Positions 1 to 7,010 of a stretch of DNA of 22,985 nt are shown here, in pieces. The notes under the pieces are model-generated. The model did not search any database. It was not told the DNA's origin and was given only the letters and a program-made list of their open reading frames with translations. This DNA is from a virus. Positions within the stretch are counted from its first letter, which is position 1. Every line of letters begins with the position of its first letter. The stretch lies in the IMG/VR virus record IMGVR_UViG_3300000117_000161, positions 1-22,985 of that record. The stretch is one strand, 5' to 3'. A program made the translations under genes and the position numbers.

Positions 1-5
1 ATATT

Positions 6-203
6 ATGCAATATCCAAATGGAACAAAATTAACTGGCCTCGGCCTCAATCTAACACTAGAGGACACTGAGTTTCTCACTGAAGCTGGGAGCTGTGGTGA
101 GGATAGCTGGCTGTATCACTGGTCAACCACGGAGGGCAGATCCTTCTTAACAACAGACATCGAGCTTGCTGGCTATCTTGCCGACGGCGCGACGCTTTCC
201 TAA
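6..203 (+). CDS. Small hypothetical protein, 65 aa
   Basis: A short ORF encodes 65 residues with no recognised domain. It starts at an ATG preceded by ATATT, the same AT-rich, Shine-Dalgarno-free context seen before the gene at 1025. It ends with TAA 40 nt before the phosphoesterase start and is on the same strand, so the two may be cotranscribed. The product is neutral to acidic, has no membrane segment, and contains one Cys and two Trp. The promoter, if separate, lies outside the window. Support is the start context and gene packing only, so a chance ORF cannot be excluded. Confidence 0.5.
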   Translation: MQYPNGTKLTGLGLNLTLEDTEFLTEAGSCGEDSWLYHWSTTEGRSFLTTDIELAGYLADGATLS

Positions 204-243
204 CAGCAAAACACCAACTAAATCCACAAACAGAAAAAACACT

Positions 244-927
244 ATGAAAAAGAATAAACCAGTATTAGTAATCGGAGACACTCACTGCCCAGCCATGCTG
301 GACGGCTATATCCCATTCCTCAAAAAGATCCACAAGAAACATGGCTGCGGTCGCGTTGTGCATATTGGCGACTTGGTTGATTGGAACAGTATTTCGTTTC
401 ACGAAAAGTGTCCGTCGATGCCATCCCCAGCTGAGGAGTTCAAGAAGGCATACAAGCAGGTTCAAAAGCTCCACAAGGCTTTTCCTAAGGTTGACTACAT
501 GATTGGCAACCACAGTGCGCTCCCTGCTCGTAAGGCTCGCATGGTCGGCCTCCCTGATGAGGTGATTGTGCCGTTTGAGGAACTCTGGGGGCTTGACGGC
601 TGGACTATCCACCCTCGCTACGCAGACTTAGTTATTGACGATGTAGTTTACCGCCACGGTGACAAGGGAAAGGGAGGGGCAATGGCAGCACACAAGAACG
701 CCATTTCTGAGTTCAAATCGGTCGTCCAAGGTCACTTACACGCACAAGCTGGTGTCGTATATCACGCCAACCAAAATGACTGCATCTTCGGAATGCAAGT
801 GGGCTGCGGTGTTGACCATACTAACCCAGCAATGGCATACGGCAAGGTATACAGTAACAAGCCTATTGTCGGTTGCGGTGTTGTCTACAGCAGCAAGCTC
901 GCTCAAGTGGAGCCAATGTTTTTGTAG
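244..927 (+). CDS. Calcineurin-like metallophosphoesterase, 227 aa
   Basis: This is a phage metallophosphoesterase of the calcineurin-like superfamily, expected to hydrolyse a phosphoester with two bound metal ions. The metal-ligand motifs appear in the canonical order: GDTH (Asp12, His14), GDLVD (Asp43, Asp46), GNHS (Asn89, His90), a His in RHGD (138) and GHLH (His164, His166). The fourth position of GNH[DE] is Ser here. At about 227 residues it is a compact, single-domain family member. The ATG at 244, giving MKKNK, is chosen because the family's first beta strand (VLVIGDTH) begins 5 residues later; an upstream TTG at 166 would add 26 low-complexity residues overlapping the preceding gene. 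There is no Shine-Dalgarno; the leader is A-rich. Its substrate (nucleotide, DNA end or RNA) cannot be told from sequence. Phages often carry such enzymes among early or middle genes. Confidence 0.88.
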   Translation: MKKNKPVLVIGDTHCPAMLDGYIPFLKKIHKKHGCGRVVHIGDLVDWNSISFHEKCPSMPSPAEEFKKAYKQVQKLHKAFPKVDYMIGNHSALPARKARMVGLPDEVIVPFEELWGLDGWTIHPRYADLVIDDVVYRHGDKGKGGAMAAHKNAISEFKSVVQGHLHAQAGVVYHANQNDCIFGMQVGCGVDHTNPAMAYGKVYSNKPIVGCGVVYSSKLAQVEPMFL

Positions 928-942
928 TCGAATAAAAAGAAG

Positions 943-974
943 CGCCAACTGTCAGAACCCCTTGACAGTTGGCG
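943..974. promoter_or_regulatory. Perfect 12-bp inverted repeat over the -35 box
   Basis: The arms CGCCAACTGTCA (943-954) and TGACAGTTGGCG (963-974) are perfect complements around an 8-nt loop. The right arm contains most of the TTGACA -35 element at 962-967, so a dimeric repressor bound here would block the promoter. Read on the minus strand the stem is followed by a U-rich tract (CTTCTTTTTATT), as in an intrinsic terminator. Read on the plus strand it is followed by AAAACTAG, so it is a poor terminator for the phosphoesterase gene. Operator, minus-facing terminator, or both are possible. Confidence 0.65.
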
Positions 975-990
975 AAAACTAGTATATACT
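962..990 (+). promoter_or_regulatory. Sigma70-type promoter, TTGACA-N17-TATACT
   Basis: A perfect -35 hexamer TTGACA (962-967) is separated by exactly 17 nt from TATACT (985-990), a 5/6 match to TATAAT. Transcription would start near 997, leaving a leader of about 28 nt before the ATG at 1025. That leader is A/T-rich with no Shine-Dalgarno. The promoter is expected to drive the 65-aa acidic protein gene and to be read by host RNA polymerase. Confidence 0.82.
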
Positions 991-1024
991 CCACCAGCAG
1001 CACGAATTATCAATCAAAATTATT

Positions 1025-1222
1025 ATGAAAATTACAATTACAGACCCAGATTACGAAGTAAGTATCGAGTCCACAGAGGGCGACGTTAATATCACTCAAG
1101 CCACTGAGATGGTGCGAGCAGCTTTAGTCGGTGTTGGCTTCCATCCAGATTCGGTAGCTGCCCATATTCCATCCGAGGAAGAGTTAGACGATATTATCGC
1201 TGATATTCTCAACTCCCTTTAA
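1025..1222 (+). CDS. Small acidic hypothetical protein, 65 aa
   Basis: This 65-residue acidic protein opens with a short beta-strand-like stretch (MKITITD) and ends in a Glu/Asp-rich helix-like segment (SEEELDDIIADIL). It has no cysteines, membrane segment or recognised motif. It has its own strong promoter (962-990) and its own terminator (1266-1296), so it is a monocistronic, probably early-expressed unit. The inverted repeat over the promoter suggests it can be shut off. Small acidic early phage proteins often bind and inhibit host proteins or mimic DNA, but nothing here proves that. The start is the ATG after ATTATT; no Shine-Dalgarno is present. Confidence 0.72.
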   Translation: MKITITDPDYEVSIESTEGDVNITQATEMVRAALVGVGFHPDSVAAHIPSEEELDDIIADILNSL

Positions 1223-1265
1223 AATTTCATTCATAGTAGTGGTTTGGTTGCCACAGTGTTGTGTT

Positions 1266-1296
1266 AAAGCCAGTCTCTTCGGAGGCTGGCTTTTTT
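1266..1296 (+). terminator. Intrinsic terminator with UUCG tetraloop
   Basis: A stem AAAGCCAGTCTC / GAGGCTGGCTTT (one G-U pair) is closed by a C(UUCG)G tetraloop at 1278-1281 and runs into six T residues. It lies 44 nt after the stop of the 65-aa gene and terminates that unit. Confidence 0.9.
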
Positions 1297-1301
1297 GTGT
1301 T

Positions 1302-1318
1302 TAGGCAAGCAAAAGCCC
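1302..1318 (+). repeat. Left copy of the direct repeat flanking the HNH gene
   Basis: TAGG then CAAGCAAAAGCCC occurs here, and TAGGCA then CAAGCAAAAGCCC occurs at 1923-1941. The 13-nt core is identical and the copies differ by a 2-nt insertion. Each copy leads into the left arm of a terminator hairpin, and together they flank the HNH gene. Confidence 0.7.
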
Positions 1319-1343
1319 CAGCTCAATTCGAGTCTGGGGCTTT
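1312..1343. terminator. Bidirectional hairpin terminator before the HNH gene
   Basis: The arms AAAGCCCCAG (1312-1321) and CTGGGGCTTT (1334-1343) pair over 10 bp, and CTC/GAG extends the stem inside the loop. A run of A on the left and of T on the right allows function in both directions; on the minus strand it is followed by TTTTGCTTGCC. Coming only 15 nt after a complete plus-strand terminator, it is redundant for the upstream gene. It is better explained as the left boundary of the HNH cassette or as a stop for minus-strand read-through. Confidence 0.8.
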
Positions 1344-1366
1344 GTTTGATATAAAACAAAGACTAC

Positions 1367-1395
1367 TTGACAGATCAACCCAAATAATGTAAGAT
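1367..1395 (+). promoter_or_regulatory. Promoter TTGACA-N17-TAAGAT for the HNH gene
   Basis: A perfect -35 TTGACA (1367-1372) is followed after 17 nt by TAAGAT (1390-1395), a 4/6 match to TATAAT. The predicted start of transcription, about 7 nt downstream, falls at or next to the ATG at 1403, so the mRNA would be leaderless or nearly so. Confidence 0.65.
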
Positions 1396-1402
1396 ATAAA
1401 TC

Positions 1403-1909
1403 ATGACATCAAAAGACATCACTATCAACGACATAAGCATCACAGTCCATTCCGACGGATCTATCACGAAGCCGTATTATAAGGCGACCAAGCAGACACT
1501 TGGCGGCGATAATGGCACGGGCTATCTGTCGGTCAGAATTGGCAGCAAGAAGTATCTAGTGCATCGGGTTATTGCGCTGGCGTTCCTTGATGACTTCTAC
1601 GACCTACCAGATGTGGACCATATTGATGGAAACGGGACAAATAATGACATCAGTAATCTCCGCATGGCTACCAGCGCAAGTAACCACCAAGCACATAAGA
1701 AAAAGATTGAGGGCTGTTCATCGATCTATCGAGGTGTTAGCTGGGATAAGCGAGGTGAGAAGTGGAGGGCTCAATGCAAGATCGACGGCAAGACAAAAAA
1801 CATCGGCTCCTTCGACACCGAACGCGAAGCTGCCATCGCTAGGGACGCATACGCATTCAGTCAAGGGTTTCCTTTGCAGGGCTTAAACTTCCCAGAGCAT
1901 TACAGTTAA
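1403..1909 (+). CDS. HNH endonuclease with C-terminal AP2 domain, 168 aa
   Basis: This is a homing-type endonuclease. Residues about 40-100 form an HNH domain: HRVIALAF (His54), then DVDHIDGNGTNN (Asp72, His73), SNLR (Asn85) and the closing SNHQ (Asn94, His95). Residues about 107-155 form an AP2-type DNA-binding domain (YRGVSWDKRGEKWRA followed by IGSFDTEREAAIARD). The HNH plus AP2 order and length of about 170 aa are usual for free-standing phage homing endonucleases, which nick or cut DNA and promote their own spread. The gene has a private promoter and is bracketed by hairpin terminators that share a direct repeat. It sits outside any gene, as a self-contained cassette at the end of the plus-strand region. 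The ATG at 1403 has no Shine-Dalgarno and is likely read from a leaderless mRNA. All HNH catalytic positions appear intact. Confidence 0.93.
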   Translation: MTSKDITINDISITVHSDGSITKPYYKATKQTLGGDNGTGYLSVRIGSKKYLVHRVIALAFLDDFYDLPDVDHIDGNGTNNDISNLRMATSASNHQAHKKKIEGCSSIYRGVSWDKRGEKWRAQCKIDGKTKNIGSFDTEREAAIARDAYAFSQGFPLQGLNFPEHYS

Positions 1910-1922
1910 ACTTTAAAAAACA

Positions 1923-1941
1923 TAGGCACAAGCAAAAGCCC
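1923..1941 (+). repeat. Right copy of the direct repeat flanking the HNH gene
   Basis: This is the second copy of the TAGG(CA)CAAGCAAAAGCCC repeat, 14 nt after the HNH stop codon. It forms the left part of the convergent terminator at 1935-1967. The repetition may mark the ends of a mobile cassette or may be a duplicated terminator. Confidence 0.7.
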
Positions 1942-1967
1942 TTCCTGTTAAAAACGGGAAGGGCTTT
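1935..1967. terminator. Bidirectional terminator between converging gene blocks
   Basis: The arms AAAGCCCTTCC (1935-1945) and GGAAGGGCTTT (1957-1967) pair perfectly over 11 bp around an 11-nt loop. The flanking A and T runs make it usable by transcripts from both sides: the plus-strand HNH unit ending at 1909 and the long minus-strand late operon ending at 2072. The remaining 104 nt up to 2071 hold only a weak GCCC/GGGC hairpin near 2021 and no convincing gene or tRNA. Confidence 0.88.
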
Positions 1968-2071
1968 ACTGTCTGCATACCTAGGAATACGTTGCTAGTG
2001 GCATCATTTAAGAGCCTGAGATGCCCTACACGGGCTTTGAATTACTTACGAGGGGTAGGTGTCCAGTAATA

Positions 2072-4732
2072 CTATTGAGGGGCTTGTGCGGCCTGTGAGG
2101 GCTGTTCTTCGTCTTCCTCGAATAATCGACGACCATTGTTGATCATATATTTATTTAGTGTCCTCCCGAGCTTTACGTCGTTCTTCTTGTTTCTTGGTTG
2201 TAGCAATCTAACTAGAAGCTCCTCATCTGTTGTCACCGCATCAATTAGCAGTTGCTTGGCTTTATCCGCAGTGAGCTTCTTCATCACATCCTTGGCAAAC
2301 TTAGACCCAATACCAGCACTCTGGATTGATCCGCCAGCGCCAGATCCAGCAGCAAGCTTGCTACCTATTCTAGCACCGCCAATGCGAGCCGCCGTATTCA
2401 AGATGAACGATGAGCGGTCATTGATAATGTAATCTAGTGGGCGACCACCCTTTGCCGACTGCCGTTGAGCAATAACAAGCTGATCTGCGACCTTATCCCA
2501 GTTCGCCATTTCCCTTTTGCTGAAAACCTTCGACATTGCTGCCCTTGTGTTTTCGTTGGTCAGCTGTGACTTTAGCTTTGATCCGAAGACGGTTTTCTGA
2601 TTACCGATATCAAATTTGCTTGCCGATGTCATGTCATCAATCAAGTATTCGGAAACTCCAGCCCGTAAGCCCTTTATTGCCTCGCCGCTTTTGTCTTTAC
2701 GAGCTGCATTAACAATGCCTTGCATGGCTTGATCTGGATTTGCAGATTTAAAGATAGCTTTCATCTCTTGATCCACTGGGGCATTCAGGAGCTTTGCTGT
2801 GGCTGACACGCTGGATTGATCTAGGCGCTTGCGAAGTGCATCCGCAGATTTGGTAAGTCTGCGATTAACGTCCTCTGCCGTGCGAGCCGAATTAAACTGA
2901 TCGCGAAGCTGCGGATAGGTGTCAAGCAGCTCGGCGTTTGAGTCAATATAGCTCCTAGCCTTAGTGGGGTTGATTCGCCCGTCCTCCATGGTAGCGTCAA
3001 GGAATCGGCGCTTGATAAACTCTTGGACTGAAGATAATTGGGAGATGTCCTCGCCAGTGGCTTTGGCAATTTCCCTAGTGGCAAGCTGCCCCTTGATACC
3101 GCCTTGGCCTACCCCAGCACCTAGCGTAAGCTCTGGGTCAATGCCCTTCGAGCCTTTAGCTGTGCCGAGAATCTTGCCAACGGTTCCACTACTAAACTTT
3201 TCGTTTAAGTCCTTGGAGAAGGCTCGAGCGGCATCAACTGAATCTTTTGCGCCGCCCTTGACCTTGCCCATGTCTACCAGAATTGCTTCACGCAAAGACT
3301 CTGCAATGCGAGCCTTGTTGTTCTGGCTTGCTTGTCGAGCTTGACGTGCGGTTTCTCCGAGTCGCTTGTATAGTCCATCTAGCTCTCGTATTGTCTCGAC
3401 ACTTGAAAATCCACGTCGATTTGTTAGAATGTCATCAACCATGATAGGTTGACCGTCTAGCCCAACAACGCCACTTTCCACTTGAACCACACTGTCCTCT
3501 CCGCCTAGTAGCTTCTTGGCTTCCGCTGGCATATCATCCGATTGAGCCTGCGAGAGTTCCCTGCTAAGCTTTTTGTATTGATTCCTTACGCCGCCAGTTG
3601 GGACCTTTGCCTCATCTGGCACTGCTTGCCATATTAAGTCTTCTTGAACCCTAGCATCTGCAAGCGCCGACTCTAGTGACTCCCTTTGCTTAATGCTAAT
3701 GTCGGCTTCCGTTGCAACGTCACCCATGTCCTCAATGGCCCTTCTCGCCTCTTCTCCAGCTATTTCGACGCGAGCATCAATTGCCTTTTTGAGTCGAGTG
3801 CGTCGGGACTTTAGGAAGTTCTTGGTTCCAGTGACCGTGCCTGATTCTCTAATCTGAGAAACTAAACCTTGAATGGTGTCCGATGTTTTCTTATCCATCC
3901 GAGTGCCAAGCGCAGGATCACTCGCCGCCACGGTTTGCTCAAGCTGCATAAGTCCAGGATCTTGACTCTTTGCAGATGGCTGAAGTGTACTCCCCTTGAG
4001 GTCTTCAATGTTCCTAGCGGCAAGCTCTGGGTTGTCAACAATTTCTCTGGCTCGCATGGACGCTCGCTCAAAGGAGCCAGCTTCAGAGAACGGGGCAAAT
4101 GTTCTAGCACTAATGGCCTTGATTCCCCTAGTGATTGGTGCGCTTCCAGCAAACCCGCCCAGTAAACCACCAGCAACCTCCAACCCCAGTGCAGCACCGC
4201 TACCAACCTCTTGCTCTTTGGCAACATCCCTAGCTATACCAGCTCCAACGACACCGCCACCCTCAACCCCAGCAGCACCTAATGCTCCAGGAATGCTGGT
4301 CATTGGCTTGTTCATTGCTTGAGCCACGCGAGCAACGGTTCCAGTACCCTTAGACAGGACTTGAGCGCCCTTTGCAATCGGTATCATCATTGAGGCAACC
4401 TCGCCACCAACTTGACCAATGTTCTCCAAGTAGCCCTCTGGGTCTCGATCTGGTGTAGGTGCGCCAATGTTTGCAAGCCCACGTCGAATGCTTTCAGACC
4501 CGCCGAATGCACCACCCTCTGGGGCTTGAACACCAACTTTCTCTAGCCCAGCCGAGATAAGATCAACTGGCGCTCCAAATGTTTGGGCAAGTGCCTTATT
4601 GAAAAAGCTCATGCCACCACCTGGACCCTCTGCCGTGGTTTCTTCCGTGGCTTGCTCGGTTGATAGATACGCATCTGGATCAAAGTCAGTGTTGGTATCT
4701 TCGGATAGGTATGCGTCTGGATCAAATGCCAT
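2072..4732 (-). CDS. Large internal virion / DNA-ejection-like protein, 886 aa
   Basis: This is the last and one of the largest late genes, best explained as an internal virion protein released into the host during DNA ejection. Two copies of FDPDAYLS stand at residues 3-10 and 17-24, an N-terminal motif I recognise from large phage virion proteins. Residues about 41-90 (FNKALAQTFGAPVDLISAG, then SIRRGL) are also typical of this class. Residues about 102-200 are Gly/Ala-rich and hydrophobic and could insert into membranes. The rest is helical, rich in Lys/Glu/Gln, with coiled-coil character and no catalytic motif that I can see. Its ATG follows the stop of the 682-aa gene in the pattern TAATATG, so translation of the two is probably coupled. 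It ends 105 nt before the convergent terminator. The role is inferred from size, composition and position. Confidence 0.72.
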   Translation of the reverse strand: MAFDPDAYLSEDTNTDFDPDAYLSTEQATEETTAEGPGGGMSFFNKALAQTFGAPVDLISAGLEKVGVQAPEGGAFGGSESIRRGLANIGAPTPDRDPEGYLENIGQVGGEVASMMIPIAKGAQVLSKGTGTVARVAQAMNKPMTSIPGALGAAGVEGGGVVGAGIARDVAKEQEVGSGAALGLEVAGGLLGGFAGSAPITRGIKAISARTFAPFSEAGSFERASMRAREIVDNPELAARNIEDLKGSTLQPSAKSQDPGLMQLEQTVAASDPALGTRMDKKTSDTIQGLVSQIRESGTVTGTKNFLKSRRTRLKKAIDARVEIAGEEARRAIEDMGDVATEADISIKQRESLESALADARVQEDLIWQAVPDEAKVPTGGVRNQYKKLSRELSQAQSDDMPAEAKKLLGGEDSVVQVESGVVGLDGQPIMVDDILTNRRGFSSVETIRELDGLYKRLGETARQARQASQNNKARIAESLREAILVDMGKVKGGAKDSVDAARAFSKDLNEKFSSGTVGKILGTAKGSKGIDPELTLGAGVGQGGIKGQLATREIAKATGEDISQLSSVQEFIKRRFLDATMEDGRINPTKARSYIDSNAELLDTYPQLRDQFNSARTAEDVNRRLTKSADALRKRLDQSSVSATAKLLNAPVDQEMKAIFKSANPDQAMQGIVNAARKDKSGEAIKGLRAGVSEYLIDDMTSASKFDIGNQKTVFGSKLKSQLTNENTRAAMSKVFSKREMANWDKVADQLVIAQRQSAKGGRPLDYIINDRSSFILNTAARIGGARIGSKLAAGSGAGGSIQSAGIGSKFAKDVMKKLTADKAKQLLIDAVTTDEELLVRLLQPRNKKNDVKLGRTLNKYMINNGRRLFEEDEEQPSQAAQAPQ

Positions 4733-4733
4733 A

Positions 4734-6782
4734 TTACTGTGAGTTTAGTTTAGCTAGGATTGCTTGAGACCGTGGGTCACTAGGATTGCTTGTGGCCCAC
4801 CTGTATGCTTGCTGGTTTTTCCCAGTCAAGGACTTTGGGTCAAATTTAACTTCCACTGGCTTTGCGTCTTCCGCTGGAACCCCAAGTGTCGCTCTAAATT
4901 GTGCGATCGCCCTTGCTCTCGACCTAGCATCTTCGCGTTTTGCTATTGATTCATTTTCGTCAAGTGCCACGGCTTCCTCGTTTTTATACCGTCGAGCCAA
5001 CGACTTGTCGATGCTTCGCAGCTTTGCTTCAGCCGTCTTAGGATCTTCAAATGGACTGAGTGCGATGTTAAGCTCTTTCTTTAACTGGTTTGCCTCTGTT
5101 GCCGAGTATCTTGCGCTGTCTCGGAACGCACGTACCAATTCGTTTTGCGCAGTCTCAAAGTCCTGAGCAGCACCAATAGAGGCATCTGTTGCAATATCAA
5201 CACCAAACTGACCAGTAATTCCCTGCCCTTTTCGTTTAGCTGCTTCAACCGCACCAGTATATTCGCCTGCTCGACTAAATAGCGTGTTCTCTGGAGCAGC
5301 TACATCAAAGTTCAGCCCAGTTTCTTGGCCAGTATTAACCTTTTTGGATGCGCCAGTCGCAAGGTTTAATAGAGTTGTCTCTCCAGTCGAAGGGTTTTGA
5401 ACAACGCGGACTGATCCGCTTGTAATTGCTGCAATCTCTTCTTCTGGTAGATTTGGGTTTGCTTGCCTAATTAGATTCGCCTTTAATTCAGTTGCGGTTT
5501 GCTTGCCAGAGGCTAAATCAGTGGTGGCTCGTTGAGCTGCCGTGAGAGTGTTTCGGTTATACTCTGCGGTTTTGTCGGCAAAGTCTGCATCTGCTATCGC
5601 TCGGTTGTAGTCGCGGTTCTCAATGACATCACGATCAAGCTTTTCGTTTAAGCCACGCTCAAACTCCCTTGTCTTGGCCATTGAATTGGTTAGACCAAAC
5701 TCCCTGACCTTAGCTCGAATGTCTTTCGCTGCCTTCTTGCGGAACGTTTTCTCGGACCGAGCCTCTTCCCTGATTCGCTCTTGCTCTGTAGCTCTAACAG
5801 GAGCCCTGGGCTTGTCTCTCTCAGCTTGAACCGCTGCTGCCCTTTCCGCCTGTGCGTTGATTGTTGGTGCATTGTAGCGCATTCTCTCCGCTGCTGCTGC
5901 ATCTGTGTTCGCCGCCGCCATTCTTTCGCTAGATGTAGCATTGTAAGCTGCTACTTCTTCTGGTGTTGCGGCAACTTGACTTCCGCCAATGAAGCTTTCA
6001 CCCGTAGAGTCACGTGTAATCATCCCGCCAGAAAACGCTGTTGGGGTTTGTGGTTCTATGGCCGCTGGTGCTACTTGACCCACCTCGGTAATAGCCTCTG
6101 GTGTTACAATGTCTGCCCCGTTGACCGAGATGTCGGCTGCTGGCACTGGTGTTTCCGCTTCAACTACTGGTGTTGCTGTAGCTGACGCTTGGGCTGGTGC
6201 TTGAATTTGGGCCTCTTCGTTTAGGCCAGACATAAATGCGCGTAACTGTGAGGCGTCGGTAATTGGAGCGCCAGCAGTGCTTGTTGATGCCTGACCAAAT
6301 TCTGGAGATGACTGTAGGTTTACAATGCCACCAGTTGACTGACTAATTAGATCAGCAATAGCGTCAGAACTGGAGTTTACGAAATTACCTCCAGCATCCA
6401 TTGCGGCATTACCCGCGCCAGCCACGGCATCCGCAGCAGATACTACTCCACGAGCAAGTCTCCGACCAGATTCAGTCGGCTGGAAGAACGGTGTCTCTGC
6501 TTGTACTGCTGGCGCTTGAACAGCAGGTGCTGCTGCTAGTGCGTCTGGCTGTGCCATCGGGTCAACCGCTGCCGCCATGGGGTTGGGTGCTGCTGCTTGC
6601 GAGAACGGGCTTTGAACCTCAACCTGACCAACTGTGTCCACAACAGACTCCATTGGGGCTGGTGTCCCAAACATACTTGGTTCTGCTGGAGCTACCTCTG
6701 CCGAAACAGGAGCCGCAGCTGCTGCCGCTTTCTCCGATTCCTTCATCTTGTCAACTGCGTCTAAAAAATCTTTTACTGCCAT
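4734..6782 (-). CDS. Putative internal virion protein, Ala/Pro-rich, 682 aa
   Basis: A long virion-associated protein lies directly upstream of, and is coupled to, the 886-aa gene. Residues about 18-100 and 190-250 are Ala/Pro/Gln-rich and probably disordered. Residues about 285-420 are strongly charged (many Arg, Glu, Ala) and should form long helices or coiled coils. Residues about 535-640 form a second helical domain. The extreme C-terminus (SLTGKNQQAYRWATSNPSDP, about 651-670) matches a short closing motif I know from other phage and membrane proteins. No enzyme motif, signal peptide or clear membrane helix is seen. Unlike most genes here it is preceded by a 45-nt gap with a TATACT but no good -35 partner. 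Its place beside the ejection-type protein suggests a shared role inside the capsid or at the tail hub, but this is inference. Confidence 0.65.
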   Translation of the reverse strand: MAVKDFLDAVDKMKESEKAAAAAAPVSAEVAPAEPSMFGTPAPMESVVDTVGQVEVQSPFSQAAAPNPMAAAVDPMAQPDALAAAPAVQAPAVQAETPFFQPTESGRRLARGVVSAADAVAGAGNAAMDAGGNFVNSSSDAIADLISQSTGGIVNLQSSPEFGQASTSTAGAPITDASQLRAFMSGLNEEAQIQAPAQASATATPVVEAETPVPAADISVNGADIVTPEAITEVGQVAPAAIEPQTPTAFSGGMITRDSTGESFIGGSQVAATPEEVAAYNATSSERMAAANTDAAAAERMRYNAPTINAQAERAAAVQAERDKPRAPVRATEQERIREEARSEKTFRKKAAKDIRAKVREFGLTNSMAKTREFERGLNEKLDRDVIENRDYNRAIADADFADKTAEYNRNTLTAAQRATTDLASGKQTATELKANLIRQANPNLPEEEIAAITSGSVRVVQNPSTGETTLLNLATGASKKVNTGQETGLNFDVAAPENTLFSRAGEYTGAVEAAKRKGQGITGQFGVDIATDASIGAAQDFETAQNELVRAFRDSARYSATEANQLKKELNIALSPFEDPKTAEAKLRSIDKSLARRYKNEEAVALDENESIAKREDARSRARAIAQFRATLGVPAEDAKPVEVKFDPKSLTGKNQQAYRWATSNPSDPRSQAILAKLNSQ

Positions 6783-6827
6783 AATGTTTGTCTGTTATTG
6801 GTTCTGAGCTTCAGTATAACTACGAAG

Positions 6828-7010
6828 TCAAGTGTCTTTGTTAAATAGGTTGTTTAGTTTTTCTCTGCGTGTGGCACAAGAATCGCACGTACTGATTCTA
6901 GCGCCCGTTACCCTGTCAATTACTTCAGCTATTGGCTGGGCGACTGTATGCACCTTGTCGCCAAGCCTGTGCTTTTTTAGTACTCTCATTAATGTTTCGG
7001 AATATCTCAT
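6828..7010 (-). CDS. Small basic protein with CxxC, 60 aa
   Basis: This 60-residue basic protein has one CDSC pair near the middle (STCDSCATRRE) and a predicted helical N-terminal half. A single CxxC could bind metal only as a dimer, or could be redox-active. I chose the ATG at 7010 over an in-frame TTG at 7016, because this ATG overlaps the stop of the upstream gene as TAATG, the start arrangement also used by several other genes in this operon. I do not recognise the family. It lies between an adhesin-like protein and the large internal virion proteins. Confidence 0.68.
   Translation of the reverse strand: MRYSETLMRVLKKHRLGDKVHTVAQPIAEVIDRVTGARISTCDSCATRREKLNNLFNKDT

Noticed and set aside
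166-243. TTG-initiated 26-residue N-terminal extension of the phosphoesterase
   Set aside because: It overlaps the preceding ORF, is low complexity, and the family's first beta strand begins just after the ATG at 244.
943-974. Plus-strand terminator for the phosphoesterase gene
   Set aside because: The stem is followed by AAAACTAG and not a T tract in that direction; better as operator or leftward terminator.
1968-2071. tRNA gene in the convergence zone
   Set aside because: No cloverleaf could be drawn; only a 4-bp GCCC/GGGC hairpin is present and no T-loop consensus.
6813-6818. Promoter before the 682-aa gene (TATACT on the minus strand)
   Set aside because: No -35-like hexamer at 16-18 nt and no TGn extension; TTGACT is only 7 nt away and TTAACA 20 nt away.
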